DNA of 64,000 bases, from positions 5,515,097 through 5,579,096 of the forward strand of contig NZ_LS999839.1 of NCBI RefSeq assembly GCF_900564155.1, read 5' to 3'. The notes under the pieces are model-generated. The model was not told the origin of the DNA and ran no database searches. It saw nothing but the letters and a program-made list of their open reading frames with translations. Shown piece after piece: positions 53,341 through 63,042 of the stretch. A program made the translations under genes and the position numbers. The stretch comes from Pedobacter schmidteae (GTDB lineage: Bacteria; Bacteroidota; Bacteroidia; Sphingobacteriales; Sphingobacteriaceae). Each line of letters starts with the position of its first letter. Position 1 is the first letter of the stretch.

Positions 53341-53540
53341 AATAAGTTGCATACTTTTGTATTGGTTGAGGTTTAGTGTAAAAAAAGATATTAAACGTGT
53401 CGTAATTTTGTGGTGAACCTTAACTATTTAGCGGATTCTGATGGCGATCGGGATCCGTTTTTTTGTCAATAGTTACCAAGGGTGGTTTTAGTTTAGGTTT
53501 TGGTCATAGGTTGGCTGGTTTTAGGTTATTGAATTTTAGT
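53341..53540. other. SusC/FecR spacer of module B, G-poor in the transcribed sense
   Basis: From about 53460 to 53540 the plus strand is T/G-rich with few C, so the leftward transcript is A/C-rich and G-poor; words like TTTTAG and GGTT recur on the plus strand. No long hairpin or ORF was recognised. It presumably holds the sigma-dependent promoter of the SusC operon. Confidence 0.45.
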
Positions 53541-54743
53541 TTATGGTCGTTTGTAAGGGATTATGGTGATTGATCTCCCCTTTATGATATAGTCTATCTG
53601 ATGCATCCCTTTAAATAATTTAAGTACCTGTTCGGCATTCGTTCCCCTCGATATTACCCCTGTCAGTTCAACATTTGAGAAATCACCGTCGTAAACAATA
53701 TCAACATCATACCATCTGGCTATCTGCTGCATTGCATCTTTGATATTGGTTTCATCAAAACTAAAACGGCCGTCTTTCCAGGCTATAGCGGCATCGGTAT
53801 CCACATTTTTAAGTATCGCTATTTTATTGTTTCCGTTATTTAAGTAAGCTGCTTCGCCAGGCGCAAGCAAGCAATTAGAATTACCTTTACTTATCCTTAC
53901 CGCCCCTTCCAATAAGGTAGTTTTGATGGTATTGCTTTCCTGATAGGCATTGATGTTAAAATGTGTCCCCAAAACAGTAACTTCCTGTCCACTGGCCGTT
54001 ACAACAAAAGGTTGTGTGGCATTCTTTTTCACTTCAAAATAGCCTTCACCTCGCAACTCTACACGTCGTTCCTTTCCTGCAAAATAAGTTGGGAAACGCA
54101 ATGAGGAAGCCGCATTAAGCCATGCTGCCGATCCATCAGGTAAAATTATTTTATACTGACCTCCACGTGGGGTAACCAGTGTATGATAAGCTACCCGATC
54201 GTTCTCATTTTTTCCAGTCTTGGTATCATACACCAATCTACCATCTGCAGTCTTGGTTACTGTCGTTCCTTCCTTATTGCTGAGTTTCCCATTTGCAGCT
54301 TGTTCCAGGTCAATGACCGTACCATCAGCCAAAGTCAACCGCGCTCTGTCTGCACCGGGCTTCAATTCACTGTGATGAACCAGCTGTATATTCTTTTCTG
54401 GTGACTTGATAAAATGAAAAAGGGCCATTCCAACCACTAAAAATAAAGAAGCTGCTATCGCCCATTTTGTATACTGTAACCTTAGTTGGCTGACTTGCTT
54501 TTTTGCAGCTTCGTTTCTTTTCGTCAAAATCTGCTGAAAGCCAATATCCAGTTTTTCCTGTATAGCTAATTCAGCTGCGTCATCCAGCTGTTCGTCTAAT
54601 ATTTTCTCTATAGCCAATTCCAACCATTCCTGATCTGCCTGGGCAGTTCCAAAATAATCCAGCAACTGCTTCACCTCCTCAGGACTGCAGTTTTGGATCA
54701 GGTATTTTTGAAATAGAATATTCAGTTCTGCGGTATTTTTCAA
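53541..54743 (-). CDS. FecR-family anti-sigma factor, module B
   Basis: 400 residues: cytosolic sigma-binding domain (about 1 to 88), one membrane helix (WAIAASLFLVVGMALFHFI), then the periplasmic FecR domain with LVTPRGGQYKIILPDGSAAWLNAASSLRFP, and a C-terminal DUF4974 ending near KGRSITIIPY. It receives the signal from the STN domain of SusC and frees or activates its sigma factor. The FecR motif ERRVELRGEGYFEV is present. It lies 69 bp downstream of its sigma gene and 201 bp before susC. Confidence 0.93.
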   Translation of the reverse strand: MKNTAELNILFQKYLIQNCSPEEVKQLLDYFGTAQADQEWLELAIEKILDEQLDDAAELAIQEKLDIGFQQILTKRNEAAKKQVSQLRLQYTKWAIAASLFLVVGMALFHFIKSPEKNIQLVHHSELKPGADRARLTLADGTVIDLEQAANGKLSNKEGTTVTKTADGRLVYDTKTGKNENDRVAYHTLVTPRGGQYKIILPDGSAAWLNAASSLRFPTYFAGKERRVELRGEGYFEVKKNATQPFVVTASGQEVTVLGTHFNINAYQESNTIKTTLLEGAVRISKGNSNCLLAPGEAAYLNNGNNKIAILKNVDTDAAIAWKDGRFSFDETNIKDAMQQIARWYDVDIVYDGDFSNVELTGVISRGTNAEQVLKLFKGMHQIDYIIKGRSITIIPYKRP

Positions 54744-54811
54744 AAGCTCTTTTTATTGTATTACGACCGGAATAAGAAATCATACTACTGCATAATGAAA
54801 AAAAAGTAAAA

Positions 54812-55471
54812 TTATTTTAATCCCTTGATGAGCATCAAAGAAACAAGGATAATCATCGCGTCTTGCGAATTAATCATTGTGGTACGCACGGTCCGTAGTG
54901 CCCGCACCAGTTGGTTTCCAACCGTTGCAGGCGAGATGCCTAAAATGGAAGCAGCTTCTTCATAGCTCCGGCCTTCCATTTTACAAAGATTAAAGATTTT
55001 TTGTTGCTGGGGTGGAAGTGCCTGAATGACCTTATTTAAAATGGCGGAAGTTTCTTTATGATGAAACACTTCATCCACATGATTATAAAGTTCGGTACCG
55101 ACAGTAATGAGGTGATTTTGCAAATTTGACTCTCTGGCCGCCCGACGGAAAAAATCAATGGCCAGATTTTTAGCGATGCTAAACAGGTATGCACCGATAC
55201 TTTTATCCACATCTATAGCGGAACGGTTATTCCATAGCTTGATATAAAGATCCTGAAGGAGGTCCATTGACAGCTCTTCAGACTTCACCAGTCTTAACAA
55301 ATTAGCATATAATTTACCGCTGTGCATATGATAAATTTCTTCAAATGCAGCATCATTCCCCTGCTTTAACAGCATCAGCAATTCTCTTTCCGTTAATACT
55401 GTTGGTGAAATCATCTCAAAGCCAATTGTGGGTTTGACAAATGTATAAATTTTCAGCAATTCCGTATTCAT
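54812..55471 (-). CDS. ECF RNA polymerase sigma factor, module B
   Basis: 219-residue sigma-70 family factor of the extracytoplasmic-function type. Region 2 (about 35 to 110): LYANLLRLVKSEELSMDLLQDLYIKLWNNR and SIGAYLFSIAKNLAIDFFRR; region 4 (about 140 to 200): LPPQQQKIFNLCKMEGRSYEEAASILGISPATVGNQLVRAL. The C-terminus is a hydrophobic tail (AMIILVSLMLIKGLK) beyond region 4, as in related factors beside FecR/SusC genes. It drives the downstream FecR-SusC operon, by analogy. Confidence 0.92.
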   Translation of the reverse strand: MNTELLKIYTFVKPTIGFEMISPTVLTERELLMLLKQGNDAAFEEIYHMHSGKLYANLLRLVKSEELSMDLLQDLYIKLWNNRSAIDVDKSIGAYLFSIAKNLAIDFFRRAARESNLQNHLITVGTELYNHVDEVFHHKETSAILNKVIQALPPQQQKIFNLCKMEGRSYEEAASILGISPATVGNQLVRALRTVRTTMINSQDAMIILVSLMLIKGLK

Positions 55472-55494
55472 CTAAAGCGTAGGGTTGTTTAACA

Positions 55495-55533
55495 CAAATA
55501 GCCTGTATTCATATTAATGATACAGGCTATTTG
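55495..55533 (-). terminator. Hairpin between module A and module B
   Basis: Perfect 14-bp inverted repeat: CAAATAGCCTGTAT (55495 to 55508) and ATACAGGCTATTTG (55520 to 55533), 11-base loop, 29 bp after the thioredoxin-like gene stop. The flanking T-tract in the leftward transcript is weak. Confidence 0.75.
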
Positions 55534-55562
55534 TTATTATTCATTTATAATTTTGCTTTTGC

Positions 55563-56768
55563 TTAGAGTGCCTCTATTTTATCCAGCAGTTCCTGAGCTA
55601 GTTTCTGAATTTTAGAAGTTTCTGCATCGGCCAACTTTCTGGTTTTCTTAGCAGCAACAAGCCCTTCCGCTTTCTTTTTCATCACCAGGCAAACCTGTGC
55701 AAAAGTGGACTGTATGCTATACTCTTCCGGTTCAAGTTCTACAGCACGTTTGGCCATCAGATAAGCTTGTTGCTGTATTTCGGGTGCAGCTACTTCTGCT
55801 CCAGTTCTACCTGATGCCGCTCTTCTGGCCAGGAAACTAAGTTTTTCAGCTTCGTCTTTCAGCTCATTTTTTAAAGCCGCAGCGGTTAGCTTTACATATT
55901 CAGCCGTTTTTCCAGCACCCAGATAATAATCGGCTTCCAACATCACGCCTTGTTTTCTACGGTCAAGTTTATCTGACTTTTTATAATAGGCCAGTTTATC
56001 CATAAAAGCCTGCTCATTATTTCCTCTCATCAAACCATACAAGGTACTGGTGATTAAACGATCTTTCAACTGGTCGCGTTCTTCAGCTTTACTCCAGCTG
56101 TTATACGCATCCTGATTGGCCATAAAATGGGCTCCCAGTTTATCGTTTTCGCTTCTGACCAGGGTTTTGATCACTTTCCACCCGAATTCAGTATTTAACT
56201 CCTGCGCAGAAATCCCACTTACAATGTCCTTTGCGATTTTATCCGCATTAGACCTATCTGATTTGTTCAAAGCATGGTAATAATCCAACAGAAAAGAGAG
56301 GTCACGTGTACCATCCTCATACTTTTTATTTAAATAAGAAAGGTTTTTCGTTGGATCTGCGGCCTTCTTTCCTTCTTCCAGAAACTCTTCTATAGGCATT
56401 CTTGAGCCGGTACGATGTACCACCTCACCTTTGCCATTTATAAAAAGAAAGGTTGGGAAAGAACTAACGCCATATTTTTTACGGAGTTCCGGACCTTCGC
56501 CTTTTTCCATATCAATTTTAGCATTAATAAAATTCTTGTTATAGAATTCGGCAACTTTTGCATCTTTAAATGCATTCTGGTCCATCCATTTGCATGGACC
56601 ACACCAATCGGTATAGCAGTCTACAAATATCAGTTTGCCTGCTTTAGCAGCTGCTTCAGTTGTTTCTTTCCAGGTACCAGTTTGGTTAAATTTGATTTCT
56701 TCCTGTGCCTGTAAACCTATAGCTACAAACAGGGAAAGACAGATGAGTATTAATTTTAATCTATTCAT
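55563..56768 (-). CDS. Exported thioredoxin-like protein with helical C-terminal region, paralog A
   Basis: 401 residues. Signal peptide MNRLKLILICLSLFVAIGLQ, thioredoxin domain with C56-G-P-C59 (CYTDWCGPCKWMDQNAF) and FPTFLFINGKG, then about 250 helical residues. Residues align with paralog B almost without gaps and differ mainly in scattered positions; the last 56 residues differ at only two. It starts eight bases inside the end of susD (ATGAATAG), so it belongs to module A's transcript. Redox partner unknown; disulfide repair of the SusCD proteins is a reasonable inference. Confidence 0.88.
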   Translation of the reverse strand: MNRLKLILICLSLFVAIGLQAQEEIKFNQTGTWKETTEAAAKAGKLIFVDCYTDWCGPCKWMDQNAFKDAKVAEFYNKNFINAKIDMEKGEGPELRKKYGVSSFPTFLFINGKGEVVHRTGSRMPIEEFLEEGKKAADPTKNLSYLNKKYEDGTRDLSFLLDYYHALNKSDRSNADKIAKDIVSGISAQELNTEFGWKVIKTLVRSENDKLGAHFMANQDAYNSWSKAEERDQLKDRLITSTLYGLMRGNNEQAFMDKLAYYKKSDKLDRRKQGVMLEADYYLGAGKTAEYVKLTAAALKNELKDEAEKLSFLARRAASGRTGAEVAAPEIQQQAYLMAKRAVELEPEEYSIQSTFAQVCLVMKKKAEGLVAAKKTRKLADAETSKIQKLAQELLDKIEAL

Positions 56769-58161
56769 AACCTGGATTTTGTTTAACTAGATTGTTTCCA
56801 GCTTTTATGCTCGCAATTGGAATAGGTATAATATATTTGTTTTTGTTGGTTACGTTCGGCTTATAGGTTGCGATATTGATATCTCCTTCAACTGTAAACC
56901 GAACCAAATCATACCAATCTTCTCCACTCTCAATACCTAATTCCAATTGCTTTTCTTTCAAAACAGCTTGTAATAATTCAGCTTTTGTCTGAACAGTAGG
57001 CTGAATTAGAGTTGCACCGGCGCGACCGCGAATTACATTGATCATGTCCCTGCCCTTAGCTAAATCAGCAGGGTTTCCACTTCTGATTAAAGCTTCAGCT
57101 AAAATTAGATAGGCCTCAGATAGTCTCAAAAAATACTCCGTATTGGCAGTTAAGGTCTGACCACTAGCTGACGAGGTATTAGCAAACTTACCATTTCTGA
57201 TAGCAGGCGGTATAGTTGTCGTAAAAGTAACTGCAATATTTTGTCTTGGATCTCCTGCTAACAAATCGTAGTAAGACCTTTTTGGCAGTACATAAGACCG
57301 GAAAGCAAAAGCTTTATTGTTACGTTCGCTTTTATCATCAAACGGAGGTGCCAGTAAAGCTTCTTTTGAATTGAAGTTTTTTATAAATACATCCGCAAAT
57401 TTATCTTCCAATTTTGCATTCCCTCTCTGATCAACAGCTGCAGCAGCATATAAGGCCGCCTGAGTATAATCTCTCTTATACAGATATACCTTAGCCAACA
57501 ACATATTGGCTGCTTGCTTGGATGCATATCTACCTGAAGTATATTGAGGAGCATTTGCAACAGCAAACTTTAAATCCTTCTCAATCAATGCATAAGTTTC
57601 ACTCACTGTAGAACGAGGTTTTGCGACTATATCTCCATTCGGAGTATCCCAGGTTACAATCCCATATTCAGAAGAGGTATCGAAAAATCGTCCGTATAAC
57701 CTCAACAATGAAAAATGGCCTAAAGCTCGTAAAAAACTAGCTTCCGCAACAATTTCATTCTTCCTTGGGTCATTTGTTTCCAAAAGAGCAGTTTTTTGAA
57801 TGATATGACTGCTGATATTAATCATATAGTACCATGTTGTGTAAATCCCAGATGATGTTGAGTTGTCTGGCTTTACATCGGCGTCTGCGAATTGCTGATA
57901 ACTGGGTCCACCCGACGTACTAACATCAAAACTTATTCCCATACAACCTGTAACACCAGGCTCATCAACAATCAGACTAAATGAATGCAACTGCGCATAG
58001 GTTCCAATTAAAAGCCTGTTCGCAGATGGAACATCGGTAATTACGTTTTCCTCGCTTAATCTGAAAGGTGGTTCAATGTCGGTTACGTCTACCAGGCTAC
58101 AAGCTTGTAGCGATAAGGCAAAAAGGCCTGTCACAACGTAGGATAAAAATCTCGTTTTCAT
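56761..58161 (-). CDS. SusD/RagB-family nutrient-binding lipoprotein, module A
   Basis: 466 residues from ATG 58161 (MKTRFLSYVV), lipobox LQACSLVD (C21). The frame extends upstream to 58263 but that part overlaps the end of susC and is not a leader. SusD signatures: AEASFLRALGHFSLLRLYG, then LRLSEAYLILAEALIRSGN and DMINVIRGRAGA with a C-terminal NPGYE. Binds the ligand for the SusC barrel at the surface. It follows susC by one base and overlaps the thioredoxin start. Confidence 0.93.
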   Translation of the reverse strand: MKTRFLSYVVTGLFALSLQACSLVDVTDIEPPFRLSEENVITDVPSANRLLIGTYAQLHSFSLIVDEPGVTGCMGISFDVSTSGGPSYQQFADADVKPDNSTSSGIYTTWYYMINISSHIIQKTALLETNDPRKNEIVAEASFLRALGHFSLLRLYGRFFDTSSEYGIVTWDTPNGDIVAKPRSTVSETYALIEKDLKFAVANAPQYTSGRYASKQAANMLLAKVYLYKRDYTQAALYAAAAVDQRGNAKLEDKFADVFIKNFNSKEALLAPPFDDKSERNNKAFAFRSYVLPKRSYYDLLAGDPRQNIAVTFTTTIPPAIRNGKFANTSSASGQTLTANTEYFLRLSEAYLILAEALIRSGNPADLAKGRDMINVIRGRAGATLIQPTVQTKAELLQAVLKEKQLELGIESGEDWYDLVRFTVEGDINIATYKPNVTNKNKYIIPIPIASIKAGNNLVKQNPGYE

Positions 58162-58162
58162 A

Positions 58163-61100
58163 TTAGAAAATAATGTTAAAACCAAAATTAAATGTTCTTG
58201 TGGATGGGTAAATTCCCGAATCATATCCTCCTGCCAAAAGGCCTGATCCTGTAGATGTACCATTTTCCGGATCCGGGCCGTCGTACTTCGTCAAAATAAA
58301 CAAATTGGTTACCCCGGCATATACTTTGATTTGATTGACCTGCTGCTTCATCCATTTAGCAGGATTAATGTAATAAGCTACCTGAACGTTTTTCAGTTTC
58401 AGGAATGAACCGTCCTGGATGAAATAATCAGATGCTCGTCCATTTTGAGTTGGATCGTTGAACACATTCCTCGGTTGATCTGTATTTTTATTCTCCTCAG
58501 ACCATCCATTCAAAACTGATCGGTAATAGTTTTTATTAGATGAATAAATTCCTAAACTAGACTTCGCTCCATTTTGCAGTTTTTGGCCATAAGAAAAATA
58601 GAATAAAAAGGAACCTTCCAGCCCGGCATAACGAAGGACATGATTCCATCCTCCAAAGAACTTCGGTTCTGCACTACCCAGCTTCACAAAATCTTTATCC
58701 GAAATATATCCATCCCCATTTACATCCACAAATTTGAAATCACCAGGTGCTGTTTTAGCATTCTGATAGGTATTATTATTGGGTGAGGCCTGATTCAATG
58801 CATTGATTTCAGCTTGACTCTGGAAAATTCCGGCTACTTTGTAACCTTTAACAGTACCTAATAGGTCACCTTCCTTGAAATCTCTCAAGGAATTGGCTAC
58901 ACCTCCATTTAGTTTTTCTAAACGACCGACATTTTTATTAAAATTGATGTCAGTGGTATATTTAAATTTACCTCGGGTAACGATATCAGCCCCAATTACA
59001 AATTCAAAGCCTTTGTTGGACATATCTCCGACATTGTAGTCAACCTTAGGAAAACCCGTTTCAAATGGGATAGGAACACTCAGTAACAAATCCTTGGTGT
59101 ATTTGCGATACACATCCACGGATCCACGGATTTTATTGTTCAAAAATGCAAAATCTAGGCCGATATCTGTTTGAGTTGTCGTTTCCCAGCGGATACTAGG
59201 ATTAGGCACAGTACTTAATACCACACCATTTTGACCATTATGGAATGTATAGTTACTGCCTGCAGTGCCAAAGTATGTGCGAAAATAAAAATCATTCAAA
59301 TTCGCCGAACCTGTTCTGCCTGTTGAGGCTCTAAGTTTCAAATCAGATATCCATGTGTATTTTTTCAGGAATGACTCCTCTGAAGCCCTCCAGGCAACAG
59401 CAGCCGAAGGAAAAGAAGCCCATCGGTTGTTCGGCCCAAATTTGGGAGACTTATCCATACGCGCCGTAAAAGTCAGATAGTATCTGCCATTATAATTATA
59501 GTTGGCCCTGGCGAAATAAGATTCCAGACCATTCAGGGTTCCGTCAGACTTATAGCTTTGCATCGATTGGGCAGAGCCCAGGTTATTCAATATATTATCA
59601 TCCGGAAAACCAGTTGTTTCGAAGCTCGAGGTATTAACCCTGTCGGCGGTAAAGGCCGCACCTACCATTGCGTTCAGATAATGCTTTCCAAAGAATTTAT
59701 CCACTGTTGCCGTATTGTCAAAAATCATGGAGCTGAATTTGTAATTGATATCTTTACGGGTTCCTGTTCTTTTGTTTTTGATTTCGAATGGATCAAAACT
59801 AGGTGTATAACTTAAGGTGATATTATCTGTCTGGTTATAAGAAAGTGTAGATCTTATCCGTAAAAACTCGAACGGCCTGGCTTCAGCAAACATAGAGGCC
59901 ATCAGATTATCTCCGGTAAGTTTATCGGTATAAAGTGTTTTGGCAACCGGATTAGCCTGTACACTATCAATGTATACCGCATACCTCCCATTTTGGTCAA
60001 ATACAGGAATGTCAGGCCTGTAACTTGCTATGTTAGTATAAAAGGTACTAGATGCGCCTTTTGAGATATTTTTGGTGAAATTGATATTTGCGCCTGCTTT
60101 AACTGACTTTACAACTTCCGACTCTATGTTACCACGAATATTGTAGCGATCAACACTACTTGCTTTGATAACGCCTGCCTGGTTATTCATACTGGCTGAA
60201 AATGAATAGTTGGTCTGGCCATTGCCCAAACCACCACGCAAACCCAGGTTCAGCATATTGGAATAACTGTTTCGTGTAACCAATTTACGCCAGTCTGTGC
60301 TCACCCCTTTATACTTTATAAAATCAGCTGGAAAAGCAGTTCCGGCATTCTTGTAAGCCTGAGTAGCCACTTGAAACAACTCATCTGAACTCAACATATC
60401 AAAATCTTTAATAAAGCGGTCAGTCATCCCCTGGTAACTGAGTGTTAAGGTCGGCTTACCTTTTCCCCTCTTTGTAGTCACTAAAATAACCCCGTTGGCA
60501 CCCCTTGAACCGTATATTGCGGTTCCTGAAGCATCTTTAAGGATATCAATGCGTTCGATATCTTCCGGATTGATGGATGCTAAAGGAGAGATCTGAAATG
60601 ATTTCGTACTTCTGTAGGCTTCTGATCCATTTCCCAGCCCAAGTTGAATTGGAACACCGTCAATCACATATAATGGCTCATTTACACCAAATACTGAAGA
60701 TGCTCCACGAATCCTGATAGAAGCATCAGCACCCGGAGCCCCCGACGATTTTACAACCATCACACCTGGTGCACGACCAGCCAATGCAACATCAAGGCTA
60801 AATGCAGGTTGTTTTTGCATCTCATCTACGTTCACTAAAGAAACAGCTCCGGTCAAATCACGTTTCTTAACTACGCCATAGCCCACGGCAACCTGAACTT
60901 CAGCCAATTCGGACGGATTAGGCTGTAAACGGATCAACATTGTAGAGGCTCCATTTACGGCAACCTCCTTTGAAGTATACCCTACAAAGGAGACTACCAG
61001 AATAGCTTTCCCATCTATCCCTTTCAATGTAAATTGCCCATTTTCGTCTGTAAGCAATGTTTTTGTGGTATTTTTGACATGAACAGTAGCCCCTGGAAGC

Positions 61101-61534
61101 GGCAGACCATTTTCGTCCAACACCTTCCCGCGAACATCTATTGCAGTCAGATAATTAACAATCCTATCCATAAACCCGGCTTCCTTCTTTTTAACCAATA
61201 CAGTCTTTTCAACGATCTTGAAAGTAAGGTCCTGGTTTTCGAAACAAGCTTTTAAAGCTTCTTCTAAGGTCGCTTTATCTAAATTAAGGCTAACAGGTTT
61301 TGCCCCCTTTAACAACTTACTGTTGTAAAGAAAGGTATAATTGGTTTGGTTCCTGATTGTTTTAAGTACCTCATTAAGGTCTGCATCTCTTTTATGCAGG
61401 GTAACGTACTGACCAAAGCTACTGGCTGCAGCCTGCATCAGGGTCATGGTGATCAGAATAGCAATTAGATTAATTCGCATAATAATCCGTCTTCTGGTTG
61501 TGGGGTTCAAAAGGGCAAACCAAGGCTTGTCCAT
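58163..61534 (-). CDS. SusC/RagA TonB-dependent outer-membrane transporter with STN domain, module A
   Basis: About 1123 residues from ATG 61534 (MDKPWFALLN); the frame reaches 61561. Order: signal region (INLIAILITMTLMQAAASSF), STN domain (LNEVLKTIRNQTNYTFLYNS), peptidase-regulatory sandwich (VRGKVLDENGLPLPGATVHV), plug (SGTAIYGSRGANGVILVTTK) and the barrel ending TRTFNFGFNIIF. The last residues match the usual SusC end. Paired with SusD directly downstream; regulated, by analogy, through FecR and the ECF sigma upstream. Substrate unknown. Confidence 0.95.
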   Translation of the reverse strand: MDKPWFALLNPTTRRRIIMRINLIAILITMTLMQAAASSFGQYVTLHKRDADLNEVLKTIRNQTNYTFLYNSKLLKGAKPVSLNLDKATLEEALKACFENQDLTFKIVEKTVLVKKKEAGFMDRIVNYLTAIDVRGKVLDENGLPLPGATVHVKNTTKTLLTDENGQFTLKGIDGKAILVVSFVGYTSKEVAVNGASTMLIRLQPNPSELAEVQVAVGYGVVKKRDLTGAVSLVNVDEMQKQPAFSLDVALAGRAPGVMVVKSSGAPGADASIRIRGASSVFGVNEPLYVIDGVPIQLGLGNGSEAYRSTKSFQISPLASINPEDIERIDILKDASGTAIYGSRGANGVILVTTKRGKGKPTLTLSYQGMTDRFIKDFDMLSSDELFQVATQAYKNAGTAFPADFIKYKGVSTDWRKLVTRNSYSNMLNLGLRGGLGNGQTNYSFSASMNNQAGVIKASSVDRYNIRGNIESEVVKSVKAGANINFTKNISKGASSTFYTNIASYRPDIPVFDQNGRYAVYIDSVQANPVAKTLYTDKLTGDNLMASMFAEARPFEFLRIRSTLSYNQTDNITLSYTPSFDPFEIKNKRTGTRKDINYKFSSMIFDNTATVDKFFGKHYLNAMVGAAFTADRVNTSSFETTGFPDDNILNNLGSAQSMQSYKSDGTLNGLESYFARANYNYNGRYYLTFTARMDKSPKFGPNNRWASFPSAAVAWRASEESFLKKYTWISDLKLRASTGRTGSANLNDFYFRTYFGTAGSNYTFHNGQNGVVLSTVPNPSIRWETTTQTDIGLDFAFLNNKIRGSVDVYRKYTKDLLLSVPIPFETGFPKVDYNVGDMSNKGFEFVIGADIVTRGKFKYTTDINFNKNVGRLEKLNGGVANSLRDFKEGDLLGTVKGYKVAGIFQSQAEINALNQASPNNNTYQNAKTAPGDFKFVDVNGDGYISDKDFVKLGSAEPKFFGGWNHVLRYAGLEGSFLFYFSYGQKLQNGAKSSLGIYSSNKNYYRSVLNGWSEENKNTDQPRNVFNDPTQNGRASDYFIQDGSFLKLKNVQVAYYINPAKWMKQQVNQIKVYAGVTNLFILTKYDGPDPENGTSTGSGLLAGGYDSGIYPSTRTFNFGFNIIF

Positions 61535-61604
61535 ACCCCTTGAAGTATTAATAAAATACATACATTTGTAAGGTTTGGTTGATAATTAAAAGTGCTACAT
61601 GCTT

Positions 61605-61630
61605 TTCATCCTGATCTTTATCAGGATGAA
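61605..61630 (-). repeat. Perfect 11-bp hairpin in the module A susC leader
   Basis: TTCATCCTGAT (61605 to 61615), loop CTTT, ATCAGGATGAA (61620 to 61630). It lies between fecR and susC, about 75 bp before the chosen susC ATG. No T-tract follows in the leftward direction, so it is not a classical terminator; it may end the fecR transcript, protect the 5' end or bind a regulator. Confidence 0.6.
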
Positions 61631-61803
61631 CTAAAATGGTTAACTGAACGGTGACAAGGACTGCAATCCGAGTCGATGCCGGGTAAGGTGCAACGAACAC
61701 TTTTCCCGGTTTTTTTATTCAATTAACTTAACGTTGTTTTTAATTTGGTGGTAAGTTTATCTTCATTCGCTATTGTTTTAAGTTTAATTGATTAATTTCT
61801 GGT

Positions 61804-62973
61804 TCATTTGGAAACAATAATCCTCCTTCTGTTTCCCTCAAGGCTTTCTATTTTAAATTTAACATCCAGGTATTTTAACATATCCAGAAAAGTAGCTGCA
61901 TTTACATTTCTGGAAACCTCTCCTGTAAACGTGATTAAAGGAATTTGATTTTCATAAACCACATCTACGTCATACCACCTGGATGCCTGACGCATAATAC
62001 TACTCAACTCGGTATCATTAAACTGGAACACTCCGTTCTTCCAGCTCATAACTTCCGAAATGTCAGCCTTTTTAACATTGAGTTCATCTTTATCCAAAAC
62101 TACTTGCTGCCCTGGTTTTAACAGAACGCTACCAGGAATTTTTGAGCTCCTATTTGAGTTAACCGGGACAATTTTCACTGAGCCTTCCAGCAAAGTCGTT
62201 TTGGTCTCCTGCTCATCAGCAAAAGCATTTATATTAAAATGCGTGCCCAGTACTTCCAGGTCCTGATTTATCGTTTTTACATGAAAGGGACTGGTCTTAT
62301 TTTTAGACACCTCGAAATAAGCTTCCCCCTTCAACTCCACCCTCCGTTCATTTGAAGCAAAAATCACCGGATATTTTAGTTCAGAAGCTGAATTAAGCCA
62401 AACTTTAGTGCCATCTGGCAAATTGATCTGGTATTTGCCACCTCTCGGTGTAGCAATCGTATTATATTGCAGTTTACTGTCTTTAGCCTTCATCATTTCA
62501 GGAGAGAGACTATTGTTATAAACAATTGTGCCGTCTGCAGCTTTGGTGATGGACAAGCCCGACTCCTGAGCAATTTCTCCAGCCGCAGTTTCATTAAGTA
62601 TCACCTTCTTCCCGTTTGAAAGGGTAAGTACCGCATCATTTTTTCCGGGAAGCAAACTCGCAGCCAATTTGAACTGTTCTCTTTCTGCTGCTTTTTTTTG
62701 TTGGTAGAAAAACAAACCTATCCCCCCCACAAATATTACTGCAGCAGCTATGGCTAGCCTGGGCCAAAGGCGGGTTCTTTTCACAACCGGAACAGGTTGT
62801 TGTAATAAAGTCCACACCTTATCCAGATCTTTTTTCTGTTCTTCGGCAGAAAGATCCTCAGCTCCATCCAATGCATAGTTCAGGTGCCAGCTTTCCAACA
62901 GCGCCTTTTCCTCTGCTGTAGATTTACCTTCAAGGTATTTTGTTAATATGTCTCTTGCGTCAATTTTTTCCAT
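61804..62973 (-). CDS. FecR-family anti-sigma factor, module A
   Basis: 389 residues: cytosolic N-terminal sigma-binding part (about 1 to 70), membrane helix (LAIAAAVIFVGGIGLFFYQ), FecR domain with IATPRGGKYQINLPDGTKVWLNSASELKYP and ERRVELKGEAYFEV, and a C-terminal DUF4974 (SRWYDVDVVYENQIPLITFTG). Pairs with the sigma factor directly upstream (69 bp) and the STN-bearing SusC downstream. Confidence 0.93.
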   Translation of the reverse strand: MEKIDARDILTKYLEGKSTAEEKALLESWHLNYALDGAEDLSAEEQKKDLDKVWTLLQQPVPVVKRTRLWPRLAIAAAVIFVGGIGLFFYQQKKAAEREQFKLAASLLPGKNDAVLTLSNGKKVILNETAAGEIAQESGLSITKAADGTIVYNNSLSPEMMKAKDSKLQYNTIATPRGGKYQINLPDGTKVWLNSASELKYPVIFASNERRVELKGEAYFEVSKNKTSPFHVKTINQDLEVLGTHFNINAFADEQETKTTLLEGSVKIVPVNSNRSSKIPGSVLLKPGQQVVLDKDELNVKKADISEVMSWKNGVFQFNDTELSSIMRQASRWYDVDVVYENQIPLITFTGEVSRNVNAATFLDMLKYLDVKFKIESLEGNRRRIIVSK

Positions 62974-63042
62974 TTTAATGAGCTTCTTATCAGGCTTATT
63001 AAACGGAAGACAAATGAAAACGGGCTATGGGGTAAATAAAAA

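Noticed and set aside
58162-58263. Upstream start of the module A SusD
   Set aside because: The extra codons overlap the end of susC and precede a perfect signal peptide and lipobox at 58161.
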